Part shown: positions 16,704-29,100 of the stretch, piece by piece | How positions within the stretch are numbered: position 1 is the stretch's first letter | How the letters are laid out: each line of letters begins with the position of its first letter | Origin: Clostridium sp. | GTDB taxonomy: Bacteria; Bacillota; Clostridia; Clostridiales; Clostridiaceae | DNA: 42,990 nt | NCBI RefSeq assembly: GCF_026168755.1 | Contig: NZ_JAPFDR010000023.1 | Location: 1 to 42,990, forward strand | Direction of reading: 5' to 3' | The notes under the pieces: generated by a model | Databases searched by the model: none | The model's input: the letters and a program-made list of their open reading frames with translations, nothing else | What the model was told of the DNA's origin: nothing | Made by a program: the position numbers and the translations under genes

Positions 16704-16741
16704 AAGGAGTCTTATGAATTTATTTTATAAGGCTCTTTTTA
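16704..16741 (+). terminator. Terminator after the M28 peptidase
   Basis: AAGGAGTCTTAT (16704-16715) pairs with ATAAGGCTCTTT (16727-16738), with one G-T pair, followed by T. Confidence 0.8.
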
Positions 16742-16945
16742 TATTTAAAAATAAGGGAGATTTAGGCTTTTTATTTGATAATAAATAAGAATAATTTATC
16801 TAATTTTAAGGAAATATGTCTTATAATGCAAAACAATTTATATAAACAAAATTATCAGAATATTACAAAAAAATAACTTGAAAATGGAAAAATATTGTAT
16901 AATTAGAATTGGGATACAGCGAACAATAAACAGGGGAGTGATGAT

Positions 16946-18433
16946 ATGTTTAAGTTTGAAACTCAGCTTAAAAAATTAAAGCATGAGGTATTAACAGAGG
17001 TAGCAAAGCTTGCTAAAAATGATGATATAACTTTAGAAAGTATTGAAAAAGTTCCTTATGAAGTTATTAAGGGAGATGTAGCACATTATAGGTGTTGCGT
17101 TTATAAAGAAAGAGCTATAGTTTTAGAAAGAGCTAAGCTTGCAGCTGGATATTTAGCAAATGGTGATAATGCAGAAGAATCATTAATAGATATTAAGCCA
17201 GATGAGCAAATTATTTATGTTATAGAGGCAGCTTGTGATAGATGTCCTATAAATAAATTTAATGTAACAGATTCATGTAGAAACTGTATTGCACATAGAT
17301 GTAAAGAAGCATGTAATTTTGGTGCAATAACAATTGTTAATGGACGAGCATATATAAATCAAGAGCTATGTAAAGAATGTGGAGGGTGTAAAAAAGCATG
17401 TCCTTATGATGCCATATCAGAAGTTATGAGACCTTGTAAGAGAGCTTGTCCAACAGGAGCTTTAGATATAAATCAAGATGATAGAAGAGCTATGATTAAA
17501 GAAGAAATTTGTGTTAATTGTGGCTCATGTATGAGATCATGTCCATTTGGAGCTATTTCAGACAAGAGCTTAATAGTTCCGGTTGTAAAGAGATTAGCTA
17601 GACATAGAAAAATGTATGCAGTAGTTGCACCTGCTATAACAGGGCAATTTGGACCAACAATGAATTATGGAAAAATAAGAAATGCAATTAAAGCTATTGG
17701 ATTTGAAGATATGATAGAGGCAGCATTAGGAGCAGATGCAGTTACAGTTCATGAAGCTAATGAATTTGTAGAAAGAATGGAAAGAGGAGATAAATATATG
17801 ACAAACTCCTGTTGTCCAGGCTTCTTAAGTTTTATTGAGAAGGTTAATCCAACAGAAAAGGATAGAGTTTCAGGAACAGTTTCTCCAATGGTTGCAGCAG
17901 CTAGATATATTAAGAAAAATGATCCAGAAGCAAAGGTTGTATTTATAGGACCTTGTACAGCTAAAAAGGGAGAAGCAGTTAGGATAGGAATAGCTGATGC
18001 TGTTGATTATGTTTTAACATTTGAAGAGTTACTTGCTTTATTTGAAGCATTTGAGGTTAATCCATTTGAATGTGAAGAAGAGAATGTTAATGATGCATCT
18101 ATATTCGGAAGAGGATTTGGTGCAGCAGGTGGTTTAACAGCTGCTATTAAGAATTATGTACAAGATTCTGGAGTAAATGTTGAGTTTAAACCAGTTCAAG
18201 TTTCAGGACTTGATTGTAAAAAGACTATGATGCTTGCTAAAATGGGAAAACTACCAGGAAACTTTATTGAAGGTATGATGTGTGAGGGTGGATGTATTAA
18301 TGGTGCAGGAACAATAGTGCCTCCACTTAGAGCAAAAGCTGCATTTAATAAGATTAATAATGGAACAACAATTAAGGCTGTACTTAAAAATGAAGCACTT
18401 AATAAGTTTGATGATGTTGATTTAGAAAGATAA
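16946..18433 (+). CDS. Monomeric [FeFe] hydrogenase, group-B-like
   Basis: A 495-residue iron-sulfur enzyme. The N-terminal half carries many cysteines arranged as 4Fe-4S clusters, including CKECGGCKKACP and CVNCGSCMRSCP, with an extra upstream set (CDRCP, CRNCIAHRCKEAC). The C-terminal half has the three H-cluster motifs: NSCCPGF (Cys289, Cys290), GPCTAKK (Cys337) and MMCEGGC (Cys446, Cys450). These differ from standard HydA (TSCCPGW, MPC, ACPGGC), which points to the group B lineage. H2 production or uptake with ferredoxin is therefore inferred. AGGGGAGTG precedes the ATG. No maturation genes are nearby. Confidence 0.9.
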   Translation: MFKFETQLKKLKHEVLTEVAKLAKNDDITLESIEKVPYEVIKGDVAHYRCCVYKERAIVLERAKLAAGYLANGDNAEESLIDIKPDEQIIYVIEAACDRCPINKFNVTDSCRNCIAHRCKEACNFGAITIVNGRAYINQELCKECGGCKKACPYDAISEVMRPCKRACPTGALDINQDDRRAMIKEEICVNCGSCMRSCPFGAISDKSLIVPVVKRLARHRKMYAVVAPAITGQFGPTMNYGKIRNAIKAIGFEDMIEAALGADAVTVHEANEFVERMERGDKYMTNSCCPGFLSFIEKVNPTEKDRVSGTVSPMVAAARYIKKNDPEAKVVFIGPCTAKKGEAVRIGIADAVDYVLTFEELLALFEAFEVNPFECEEENVNDASIFGRGFGAAGGLTAAIKNYVQDSGVNVEFKPVQVSGLDCKKTMMLAKMGKLPGNFIEGMMCEGGCINGAGTIVPPLRAKAAFNKINNGTTIKAVLKNEALNKFDDVDLER

Positions 18434-18475
18434 TATATTCCTTTGATAAAAGGGGAAATTTGCAAAAAAATGACT

Positions 18476-18517
18476 AGCTATGAGTTTATGATTTTTAAAG
18501 TAAATTCATAGCTTTTA
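18476..18517 (+). terminator. Terminator after the hydrogenase
   Basis: AGCTATGAGTTTA (18476-18488) pairs with TAAATTCATAGCT (18501-18513), followed by TTT. The rest of the spacer up to the groESL promoter is A/T-rich with nothing else seen. Confidence 0.75.
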
Positions 18518-18650
18518 TAATATAATAACAAGATATAAGTTTGCATAATAAAAATATTAGAAAAATAATGGAAATCAAAGTAAATTGAAAATAAATTAGA
18601 ATAATTAGTAATATTTGACCTTAGTAAGGTAATAATATAGAAAGTAATTG

Positions 18651-18679
18651 TTGAAAGATTACAGTTAAAATTATATTAT
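18651..18679 (+). promoter_or_regulatory. groESL promoter
   Basis: TTGAAA (18651-18656), 17-nt spacer, TATTAT (18674-18679). The start would be near 18686, just before CIRCE. Confidence 0.75.
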
Positions 18680-18692
18680 AAATATAAAGATG

Positions 18693-18719
18693 TTAGCACT
18701 CTAATGAAGTGAGTGCTAA
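18693..18719 (+). promoter_or_regulatory. CIRCE element (HrcA operator)
   Basis: TTAGCACTC-N9-GAGTGCTAA, a perfect match to the consensus. It sits in the 5' untranslated region of groES, so HrcA represses the operon until heat stress. hrcA itself is not in the window. Confidence 0.98.
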
Positions 18720-18746
18720 ACAAGAAAAATATAGGAGGGTTTATTT

Positions 18747-20677
<1,931 letters not shown>

Positions 20678-20718
20678 TTAAGTACAAAATAAATAATATT
20701 TATAAATATGTATGATTG

Positions 20719-20746
20719 GGAGGATTCAAATTTGAATCCTCCTTTT
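20719..20746 (+). terminator. groESL terminator
   Basis: GGAGGATTCAA pairs with TTGAATCCTCC as a near-perfect palindrome, followed by TTTT. Confidence 0.9.
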
Positions 20747-20901
20747 ATTGTGTATAAAAATTTGTATATGTGTTAATTATATTAAAATATAGAAAATATT
20801 AATATAAAGGATCTGTATAACCGATATACTATCTAATCTAAGAGTAGGTTAATTTTCATTAATTAAGTAATATTTTATTAGGATAAGGGGGAGTAATTAA
20901 A

Positions 20902-21645
20902 ATGGTTTTAATAATATTATTAGGATTGATAATAGGAAGTTTTCTAAATGTTTGTATATATAGGATTTCTAGAGAAGAATCAATATCTTTTCCACAATCA
21001 CATTGTACAAGTTGTGGATATAATTTAAAGCCAAAGGATTTAATTCCAGTTTTTAGCTATATATTTTTAGGTGCTAGATGTAGAAGGTGTAAAGAAAAGA
21101 TATCAATAAGATATCCATTAGTTGAAATTTTAAACGCATGTCTATATTTATTAATTTATTTGAAATATGGATTGACTTTAGATTTTTTTAAATTCTGCTT
21201 ATTTGTATCACTTTTAATAGTGATAGGATTTATTGATTTTGAAACTAAATATGTGTATAATTCAACAGTTATATTTGGAATAGTTTCAGGGATAATATTT
21301 AATATATTAATGTGGATAGAAACTAAAGCAATACTATGGAATTACATAGTTGGAACGTTTATAGGGTTTGGAGTTATTTATCTTATAGTGATTTTAACTC
21401 ATGGTATGGGTGAAGGTGATATTGATATTGCATTGATTTGTGGATTGTTTTTAGGTATTGAAGGTATTATTGTTACTTTATTTATATCTATAATTCTTGG
21501 TGGTATTATAGCAGGATTAATTTTAATTTTTAAGATTAAGGATAAAAAAGCGGAAATTGCATTTGGACCTTACTTAGCAATTGGGGGAGTAATTACATGT
21601 ATTTATGGAAGTTTATTAATAGAAACGTATTTTAAATGTTTTTAG
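20902..21645 (+). CDS. Prepilin peptidase (type IV leader peptidase family)
   Basis: A membrane aspartic protease that cleaves and N-methylates type IV pilin-like precursors. At 247 residues it shows the N-terminal GSFLNVCIYR, a zinc-binding pair of CxxC motifs (CTSCGY and CRRCKE), and the two catalytic aspartates in GFIDFETKY and GEGDID. Several hydrophobic segments follow. GGGGGAG precedes the ATG. No pilin, assembly ATPase or platform gene is near, so its substrates are encoded elsewhere. Confidence 0.92.
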   Translation: MVLIILLGLIIGSFLNVCIYRISREESISFPQSHCTSCGYNLKPKDLIPVFSYIFLGARCRRCKEKISIRYPLVEILNACLYLLIYLKYGLTLDFFKFCLFVSLLIVIGFIDFETKYVYNSTVIFGIVSGIIFNILMWIETKAILWNYIVGTFIGFGVIYLIVILTHGMGEGDIDIALICGLFLGIEGIIVTLFISIILGGIIAGLILIFKIKDKKAEIAFGPYLAIGGVITCIYGSLLIETYFKCF

Positions 21646-21697
21646 TATGAGTTTAAATTAAATAATAAAATAAAAATAGTATTATAAAATTGATGTA

Positions 21698-21726
21698 TTG
21701 ACAAGCTATATTGTATAAACTATAAT
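21698..21726 (+). promoter_or_regulatory. Consensus promoter of the guaB transcript
   Basis: Perfect TTGACA (21698-21703), 17-nt spacer, perfect TATAAT (21721-21726). The start would be near 21733. Confidence 0.9.
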
Positions 21727-21758
21727 AATAAAAAGCAAAAAAACACGAATAATAAAAA

Positions 21759-21826
21759 GGCTCATATAAACCCTGAATATGGCAGGGAGTTTCTACTGAA
21801 AACCTTAAATTTTCATCTATGAGTGA
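21759..21826 (+). promoter_or_regulatory. Variant guanine riboswitch before guaB
   Basis: P1 is CTCATA (21761-21766) with TATGAG (about 21818-21823). P2 is CCCTG with CAGGG around the usual seven-base loop. The core GTTTCTAC is conserved, and P3 is TGAAAA with TTTTCA closed by CCTTAAA. The specificity base is C (position 74 equivalent), predicting guanine. The preceding base is T instead of the nearly invariant A73, so J3/1 reads TCTA rather than ACTA. A 13-bp direct repeat, AAACACGAATAAT, flanks the aptamer at 21741-21753 and 21845-21857. Confidence 0.85.
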
Positions 21827-21868
21827 ATTTAATATATTTTTTCTAAACACGAATAATGTGTAAGATAA

Positions 21869-21918
21869 AAGCATATTAACGTTCACTTATAGATAGAGGA
21901 CTTAATATGCTTATTTTT
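21869..21918 (+). terminator. Terminator/antiterminator platform of the guaB riboswitch
   Basis: AAGCATATTAA (21869-21879) pairs with TTAATATGCTT (21902-21912), followed by a T-rich tract. The loop segment TTCACTTATAG (21882-21892) is complementary, with one G-T pair, to the aptamer P1 3' strand CTATGAGTGAA (21817-21827). This gives a ready antiterminator in the ligand-free state. Confidence 0.88.
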
Positions 21919-21993
21919 ATTTGGTGGGTTCCCAAAATGACTAAATAAGAATTGCATTTATCACATATATAGAAAGATAAATAATAATGATAG

Positions 21994-23460
<1,467 letters not shown>

Positions 23461-23487
23461 TTATTTAGTTAGAGATTAATAGTAAAT

Positions 23488-23538
23488 AGATGATAGTTGA
23501 GGGAATTCTTAAGGAAGTTTACCCCTTAACTATTATCT
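23488..23538 (+). repeat. Intercistronic hairpin between guaB and guaA
   Basis: AGATGATAGTTGAGGG (23488-23503) pairs along its whole length with CCCTTAACTATTATCT (about 23523-23538), allowing G-T pairs. No T tract follows, so it is not an ordinary terminator. It may mark RNA processing or lower read-through into guaA. Confidence 0.6.
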
Positions 23539-23630
23539 GTTATTTATAAATGGAGAAATATAATTCTATTTTTGTTGAAAAATGTATAATTTTACGAGAT
23601 AATTAAAGAAAAAACATTAGGAGGATTCTA

Positions 23631-25172
23631 ATGAATAAAGAATTAGTATTAGTACTTGACTTTGGTGGTCAATATAACCAGTTAATTGCAAGAAGAGTTA
23701 GAGAATGTAATGTATATTGTGAAGTTCATCCTTATAATTTAAGTGTTGAAAAGATAAAAGAAATGAATCCAAAGGGAATAATCTTCACTGGAGGACCGAA
23801 CAGTGTATATGGTGAAAATTCTCCTTTATGTGATAAAGCAGTATTTGAATTAGGAATACCTGTACTTGGTATTTGCTATGGTTCACAACTTATGGCACAT
23901 GTTCTTGGAGGAAGCGTTGCAACTGCTCCAGTAAGTGAATATGGTAAGACTGTAGTAAAAGTTGATAATGGATCAAAATTATTTGATGGTGTACATGAAA
24001 CAACAATTTGTTGGATGAGTCATACAGATTACATAGAAAAATCTCCAGAAGGATTTAAAATAATAGGTAATACCCCAGTTTGTCCAGTAGCAGCTATGGA
24101 ATGTGAAGAAAAGAATCTTTATGCAGTTCAATTCCATCCAGAGGTTATGCATACTGTAGAAGGAACTAAGATGTTATCAAACTTCGTTTATAACATTTGT
24201 AAATGTTCAGGAGACTGGAAGATGGATTCATTTGTTGAAAAGACAATTGAAGAAATAAGAGAAAAAGTAGGAAATGGTAGAGCGTTATGCGCATTATCAG
24301 GTGGAGTAGATTCATCTGTTGCTGCAGTACTTTTATCAAAAGCTATTGGTAAGCAATTAACTTGTGTATTTGTTGACCATGGTCTACTTAGAAAAAATGA
24401 AGGTGATGAAGTAGAAGCTATATTTGGGCCAGAAGGTCAATATGACTTAAACTTCATAAGAGTAAATGCTCAAGAAAGATTCTATGAAAAGTTAGCTGGA
24501 GTAGAAGATCCAGAAACTAAGAGAAAAATCATAGGTGAAGAATTTATAAGAGTATTTGAAGAAGAAGCTAAAAAAATTGGAGCAGTGGACTTCTTAGTTC
24601 AAGGTACAATTTATCCAGATATAATTGAAAGTGGATTAGGTGAATCTGCAGTTATTAAATCTCACCATAATGTTGGAGGGCTTCCTGACTACGTTGATTT
24701 TAAAGAAATAATAGAACCATTAAGATTATTATTTAAGGATGAAGTTAGAAAAGCAGGTTTAGAACTTGGAATTCCTGAAAAGTTAGTATACAGACAACCA
24801 TTCCCAGGACCAGGACTTGGTATAAGAATAATTGGTGAGGTAACTGCTGAAAAAGTAAGAATAGTTCAAGATGCTGATGCAATTTACAGAGAAGAAATTG
24901 CTAATGCTGGATTAGATAAAACTATAGGACAATATTTTGCAGCCTTAACTAATATGAGATCAGTTGGAGTTATGGGTGATGAAAGAACTTATGATTATGC
25001 AATTGCTTTAAGGGCAGTAACTACAAGTGACTTTATGACAGCAGAATCAGCTGACCTTCCATGGGAAGTTCTTGGAAAAGTAACAACAAGAATAGTTAAT
25101 GAAGTTAACGGGGTTAATAGAGTAATGTACGATTGTACAGGAAAACCACCAGCAACTATAGAATTCGAGTAA
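23631..25172 (+). CDS. guaA: GMP synthase (glutamine-hydrolysing)
   Basis: Converts XMP to GMP using ATP and glutamine. At 513 residues it is the fused two-domain enzyme. The class I glutaminase domain has nucleophile Cys82 in GICYGSQ and QFHPEV downstream. The ATP-pyrophosphatase domain has the P-loop SGGVDSSV at about residues 223-230, and the C-terminal dimerisation domain ends in [14 protein letters not shown] precedes the ATG. Confidence 0.98.
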   Translation: MNKELVLVLDFGGQYNQLIARRVRECNVYCEVHPYNLSVEKIKEMNPKGIIFTGGPNSVYGENSPLCDKAVFELGIPVLGICYGSQLMAHVLGGSVATAPVSEYGKTVVKVDNGSKLFDGVHETTICWMSHTDYIEKSPEGFKIIGNTPVCPVAAMECEEKNLYAVQFHPEVMHTVEGTKMLSNFVYNICKCSGDWKMDSFVEKTIEEIREKVGNGRALCALSGGVDSSVAAVLLSKAIGKQLTCVFVDHGLLRKNEGDEVEAIFGPEGQYDLNFIRVNAQERFYEKLAGVEDPETKRKIIGEEFIRVFEEEAKKIGAVDFLVQGTIYPDIIESGLGESAVIKSHHNVGGLPDYVDFKEIIEPLRLLFKDEVRKAGLELGIPEKLVYRQPFPGPGLGIRIIGEVTAEKVRIVQDADAIYREEIANAGLDKTIGQYFAALTNMRSVGVMGDERTYDYAIALRAVTTSDFMTAESADLPWEVLGKVTTRIVNEVNGVNRVMYDCTGKPPATIEFE

Positions 25173-25177
25173 AATTT

Positions 25178-25224
25178 AAATTGCTACAAATGTGTATTTT
25201 TACACGTTTGTAGCAATTTTTTTG
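25178..25224 (+). terminator. guaA terminator
   Basis: A 19-bp stem from 25178-25196 with 25201-25219, containing TTGCTACAAA and TTTGTAGCAA, with a TTTT loop and a T run to 25223. Confidence 0.95.
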
Positions 25225-25406
25225 TTATGTAACTATAAAGATGCTATTATGCTTATATAGATAATGATTAATAAAAAGAAGAAAAGCTTTATTAATTAAT
25301 TGGAAAAATATATATAAGATATTATAATAAAAGGTGAATGTTACTAGAAATAGTTATATATTTAAAGATATTGTATATAGTTATGAAGTTTGTTAAGGAG
25401 AATATT

Positions 25407-26231
25407 ATGAATAATATTTTAAAAAAATTGAAGCTCTCATTAGTGATAGTAGGTATTGTAGTTGGAGTAGGAGTAGGATACTTAACTACTAATGGGGAAA
25501 GTAATATAGAAAATGATTATAATGATGAGAGTATAAATAATAGTAGTAGTGAAGTACTATTGTCAAGTTTAGATGAAAAAAGTTTAGAATATGAAGATAT
25601 GGAAAGCGATTATAAGGAGTTAGAATATTTAGAGAGTATATTAAACAATCAGTACTTTGTTTTAATTAACAGGGATAATAGATTAGATAAAAGTTATGTT
25701 CCTATCAATTTGAAAAAATCTGAAGCAAAATTTTTAGAATATGTTCAGGATAATAATTTAGAAAGTGCTACATCAGCTGCGGCAAAAAAAATGTTTGATG
25801 CAGCAGCACAAGATGGTATTTCATTAATTGGGATCTCTGGATATAGAAGCTATAGCTTACAAAAGAAATTATATGAATCTAGAGTTAGGGAAAAGGGAGA
25901 AGAAAAAACACGTGCTTATACTGCAGAGCCAGGTGCTTCAGAGCATCAAAGTGGACTAGCTATAGATATTTTATGTAATGAGTATCAGACTTTAGATGAA
26001 GGTTTTGAAAATACAGATGCATTTAGATGGCTTACTGAAAATTGTTATAAGTATGGATTCATATTAAGGTATTTAAAGGGGAAGGAGGATATTACAGGAT
26101 ATAATTATGAACCGTGGCATTTTAGATATATTGGAAATGAAGAGGTAGCTGAAGATATAATGAATAGAGGATTAACTTTTGAGGAATATATAAATGAAGT
26201 GAAAAATAAAATTGATGAATTAAAAAAATAG
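25407..26231 (+). CDS. Membrane-anchored D-alanyl-D-alanine carboxypeptidase, VanY/LdcB type
   Basis: A 274-residue zinc peptidase that trims peptidoglycan stem peptides outside the membrane. An N-terminal hydrophobic segment (about residues 10-27) acts as signal anchor, then a polar linker. The VanY domain is marked by GISGYRSYSLQKKLYE, the zinc ligands His and Asp in SEHQSGLAIDI, and the third ligand His in EPWHFRYI. ATG 25407 is chosen because AAGGAG lies just before it; upstream in-frame codons have no such site. It could be a DD- or LD-carboxypeptidase; motifs alone do not decide. Confidence 0.9.
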   Translation: MNNILKKLKLSLVIVGIVVGVGVGYLTTNGESNIENDYNDESINNSSSEVLLSSLDEKSLEYEDMESDYKELEYLESILNNQYFVLINRDNRLDKSYVPINLKKSEAKFLEYVQDNNLESATSAAAKKMFDAAAQDGISLIGISGYRSYSLQKKLYESRVREKGEEKTRAYTAEPGASEHQSGLAIDILCNEYQTLDEGFENTDAFRWLTENCYKYGFILRYLKGKEDITGYNYEPWHFRYIGNEEVAEDIMNRGLTFEEYINEVKNKIDELKK

Positions 26232-26334
26232 AGCTAAAGTGAAAAAATATTAAAAATATGCTTTAAGTAACCATAGATGTAATATTATGGTATAATAATT
26301 ACAAAACTAAGTGTAAATTGGGAGGGGTACATTT

Positions 26335-27057
26335 ATGGGGAGAAGTGTTAAAGAAAGACTAAATGAAACTATTAAACGTGATAAACGAGAAATTAATGAA
26401 GAGGATAATAATATGGAATCAAAGGGAAATAAAGAAACAAATGTAGAGGATTTTATGAATAAAAAAATTAAAGAGATGATAGATGATGATGAGCAAAAGT
26501 CAAAAGAAGGCAATGAAAATGATGATTTTGAAGATGATTTCCAAGAAGAGTTTGAAGAAAAATCATCAAATGTAAAAAAAGTAATTGTAATTCTTTTAGT
26601 ACTAATAATATCGCTTTCAACAATATTAGTATTATGGAGTAATGGCTATGAAATAGTTAATTTTGCATTTAATAAAGTTAGTGAAATTAATGAAGAAAAA
26701 AATTCAGAAAAGAAAAATGAAGTTGTAGAAAGTGAAGGTATTCCAGAAGCAACTATGGATTTAACTCAATGTTATCAGACCGTTCATCATATGGCTAATA
26801 CTATAATAATAGCGGATGATGGGCAAATATGGGGTCAAAATGAGATTACTAGAGAAGCTGTTACTCAAATGGTTAATGAATCAAAAGGTAGAGATGACTA
26901 TCTATCAGATGAATTAAAAAAATGGTTAGAATTAGACTTTTCAAATGGAGTTGAAGTTCATAATTATGTATGGGATAAACTTGATGGCAATATAGGAAAA
27001 GCTAAGGATTTAAATCAAGAAAAAATTCAACAAGTAATTAAATCTATGACGGAATAA
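26335..27057 (+). CDS. Single-pass membrane protein with acidic cytoplasmic region (possible DUF6241)
   Basis: A 240-residue protein of unknown function. Residues 1-80 are highly charged and acidic (for example DDFEDDFQEEFEEK), one membrane helix spans about residues 83-101, and the C-terminal ~100 residues form a compact domain with the segment YQTVHHMANTIIIADDGQIWG. That C-terminal part resembles the DUF6241 family from memory only. GGGAGGGG precedes the ATG. An extended -10 (TGGTATAAT) lies about 40 nt upstream. The charge pattern suggests the N-terminus is inside and the small domain outside. Confidence 0.8.
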   Translation: MGRSVKERLNETIKRDKREINEEDNNMESKGNKETNVEDFMNKKIKEMIDDDEQKSKEGNENDDFEDDFQEEFEEKSSNVKKVIVILLVLIISLSTILVLWSNGYEIVNFAFNKVSEINEEKNSEKKNEVVESEGIPEATMDLTQCYQTVHHMANTIIIADDGQIWGQNEITREAVTQMVNESKGRDDYLSDELKKWLELDFSNGVEVHNYVWDKLDGNIGKAKDLNQEKIQQVIKSMTE

Positions 27058-27070
27058 ATTATAGTTAAAA

Positions 27071-27100
27071 TTGTTAGTATAAGAAAAATTGTGATATAAT
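27071..27100 (+). promoter_or_regulatory. pgi promoter
   Basis: TTGTTA (27071-27076), 18-nt spacer, TATAAT (27095-27100) preceded by TGA, giving an extended -10. Confidence 0.7.
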
Positions 27101-27140
27101 AAATATTGTTAAAAATCCCACATTATTTGGAGGTATGAAA

Positions 27141-28493
27141 ATGAAAAATGGTTTAAGTTTAGATTTATCAAAAGTTCAACCATATGCATCTTTATTTGAA
27201 TTAGATAAGATGGAAGGTATGGTTAAGTGGGCTCATGATACAATTCATGAAGGTACAGGAGCTGGTAACGACTTTTTAGGATGGGTTGACCTACCAGTTA
27301 ATTATGACAAAGAAGAATTTGCAAGAATACAAGCTGCAGCTAAAAAAATTCAATCAAATTCAGATGTTTTAGTTGTTATAGGAATAGGTGGTTCATACCT
27401 TGGAGCAAGAGCTGCTATAGAAATGTTAACAAACAATTTCTATAATGTATTACCAAATAACAAGAGAAAGACTCCAAAGGTATTCTTCGTTGGAAATAAT
27501 ATAAGTTCAACATATATATCAGAGTTATTTGAAGCTATAGAAGGATTAGATGTATCTGTTAATGTTATATCTAAATCAGGTACTACAACTGAACCTGCAA
27601 TAGCATTTAGATTATTCAAAGACTTCATGGAAAAGAAATATGGAGTTGAAGGAGCAAAAGAAAGAATATTTGCTACTACTGATAAAGAAAGAGGAGCATT
27701 AAAAGGTTTAGCAGATCAAATGGGTTATGAAACTTTTGTTGTTCCAGATAATGTTGGTGGAAGATTTTCTGTTTTAACAGCAGTTGGTTTATTACCAATC
27801 GCAGCAGCAGGAATAAATATTGAAGAAATGATGCAAGGAGCTGCTGATGCAAGAGAAATTTACGCTAATCCTTCATTAAAGGAAAATGCTTGTTATCAAT
27901 ATGCTGCTATGAGAAATGCTTTATATAATAAAGGTAAAGCAGTAGAAGTATTAGTTAACTATGAACCATCATTACACTATTTCAATGAATGGTGGAAACA
28001 ATTATATGGAGAATCAGAAGGTAAGGATCAAAAGGGTATATTCCCAGCAGCAGTTGATTTCTCAACTGACTTACATTCAATGGGTCAATTCATTCAAGAT
28101 GGTAATAGAATAATGTTTGAAACAGTTCTTAACGTAGAAAAGGCTGCTAAAGAAATAGTTATAGAAGCTTCTGAAAATGATGCAGATGGATTAAACTTCT
28201 TAGCAGGAAAGACTGTTGATTTCGTTAATAAGAAAGCATTCCAAGGAACTTTATTAGCTCATAATGACGGTGGAGTACCAAATATGGTATTAAATATTCC
28301 AGAGTTAAGCCCATACTACTTTGGACAATTAGTTTACTTCTTTGAAAAAGCTTGTGGAATAAGTGGATACTTATTAGGGGTAAATCCATTTGACCAACCA
28401 GGAGTTGAAGCTTACAAGAAAAATATGTTTGCTTTACTTGGTAAGCCAGGTTATGAAGAATTAAAAGCTGAATTAGAATCTAGATTAAAATAA
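27141..28493 (+). CDS. pgi: Glucose-6-phosphate isomerase
   Basis: Interconverts glucose-6-phosphate and fructose-6-phosphate in glycolysis. From ATG 27141 the product is 450 residues, the usual size in Firmicutes. The sugar-isomerase domains show [12 protein letters not shown] and [10 protein letters not shown], and the PGI signature region includes [14 protein letters not shown]. An in-frame ATG at 27135 lies only 1 nt from GGAGG, whereas 27141 is 7 nt away, so the latter is preferred. The next gene starts 13 nt after the stop. Confidence 0.97.
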   Translation: MKNGLSLDLSKVQPYASLFELDKMEGMVKWAHDTIHEGTGAGNDFLGWVDLPVNYDKEEFARIQAAAKKIQSNSDVLVVIGIGGSYLGARAAIEMLTNNFYNVLPNNKRKTPKVFFVGNNISSTYISELFEAIEGLDVSVNVISKSGTTTEPAIAFRLFKDFMEKKYGVEGAKERIFATTDKERGALKGLADQMGYETFVVPDNVGGRFSVLTAVGLLPIAAAGINIEEMMQGAADAREIYANPSLKENACYQYAAMRNALYNKGKAVEVLVNYEPSLHYFNEWWKQLYGESEGKDQKGIFPAAVDFSTDLHSMGQFIQDGNRIMFETVLNVEKAAKEIVIEASENDADGLNFLAGKTVDFVNKKAFQGTLLAHNDGGVPNMVLNIPELSPYYFGQLVYFFEKACGISGYLLGVNPFDQPGVEAYKKNMFALLGKPGYEELKAELESRLK

Positions 28494-28505
28494 TTATTTT
28501 ATAAT

Positions 28506-28949
28506 ATGAAGATTATAGTTGATGGAGATGCCTGTCCAGGTATCTCCATTATTACAAATATAGCAAAGAAGTATGAGCTAGAAGTTATAATTTATTGTGA
28601 TATTAATCATTACATAACAGTAAATTATGGAGAAGTTAGAGTTGTTGATAGTGGATTTCAAAGTGTTGATATGAAGGTAGTAAATGAATGTAGTAATGGT
28701 GATATTATAGTTTCTCAAGATTATGGTGTTGCTGCTATTTGTTTAGGTAAGAAAGCTAATGTAATTAGTCCTAAGGGATATATTTACACAAATGAAAATA
28801 TTGGAGCTATGTTAGAGCAAAGGCATTTATCTCAAAAGATAAGACGAGGTGGAGGAAAAACTCCTAATGCTAAAAAAAGAACTATAGAAGATGATAATAG
28901 ATTACAAAATAATTTATTATATTTAATAAAAGATAAAAATATAGAATAA
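28506..28949 (+). CDS. UPF0178 / DUF188 (YaiI-YqxD family) protein
   Basis: A 147-residue conserved protein. The N-terminus MKIIVDGDACP and the segments VDSGFQSVD and SQDYGVAAI are typical; conserved acidic residues suggest a PIN-like nuclease fold, but no activity is established. The C-terminal part is basic (RRGGGKTPNAKKR). No clear ribosome site is seen, so translation is probably coupled to pgi, which ends 12 nt before. Confidence 0.9.
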   Translation: MKIIVDGDACPGISIITNIAKKYELEVIIYCDINHYITVNYGEVRVVDSGFQSVDMKVVNECSNGDIIVSQDYGVAAICLGKKANVISPKGYIYTNENIGAMLEQRHLSQKIRRGGGKTPNAKKRTIEDDNRLQNNLLYLIKDKNIE

Positions 28950-28950
28950 G

Positions 28951-28987
28951 CTGTAGAAATATATCTATAGTTTGTTCTTTTTTTTAT
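28951..28987 (+). terminator. Probable terminator after the DUF188 gene
   Basis: A short stem CTGTAGA (28951-28957) with TCTATAG (28964-28970), one G-T pair, followed by a long T-rich run. Confidence 0.6.
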
Positions 28988-29100
28988 ATATATTAGACAA
29001 ATTTCAGTTTTTATTTTAAAAAGGAAATAGTATAATTGAAATAGAAAAATATGTAAACTGTAGTGGTTTAATCATATACGAAATGGTGAGGTGGAGATAA

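Noticed and set aside
21653..21886. 77-codon minus-strand frame over the guaB riboswitch
   Set aside because: It covers the promoter, aptamer and terminator of the guaB leader, which fully explain the region.
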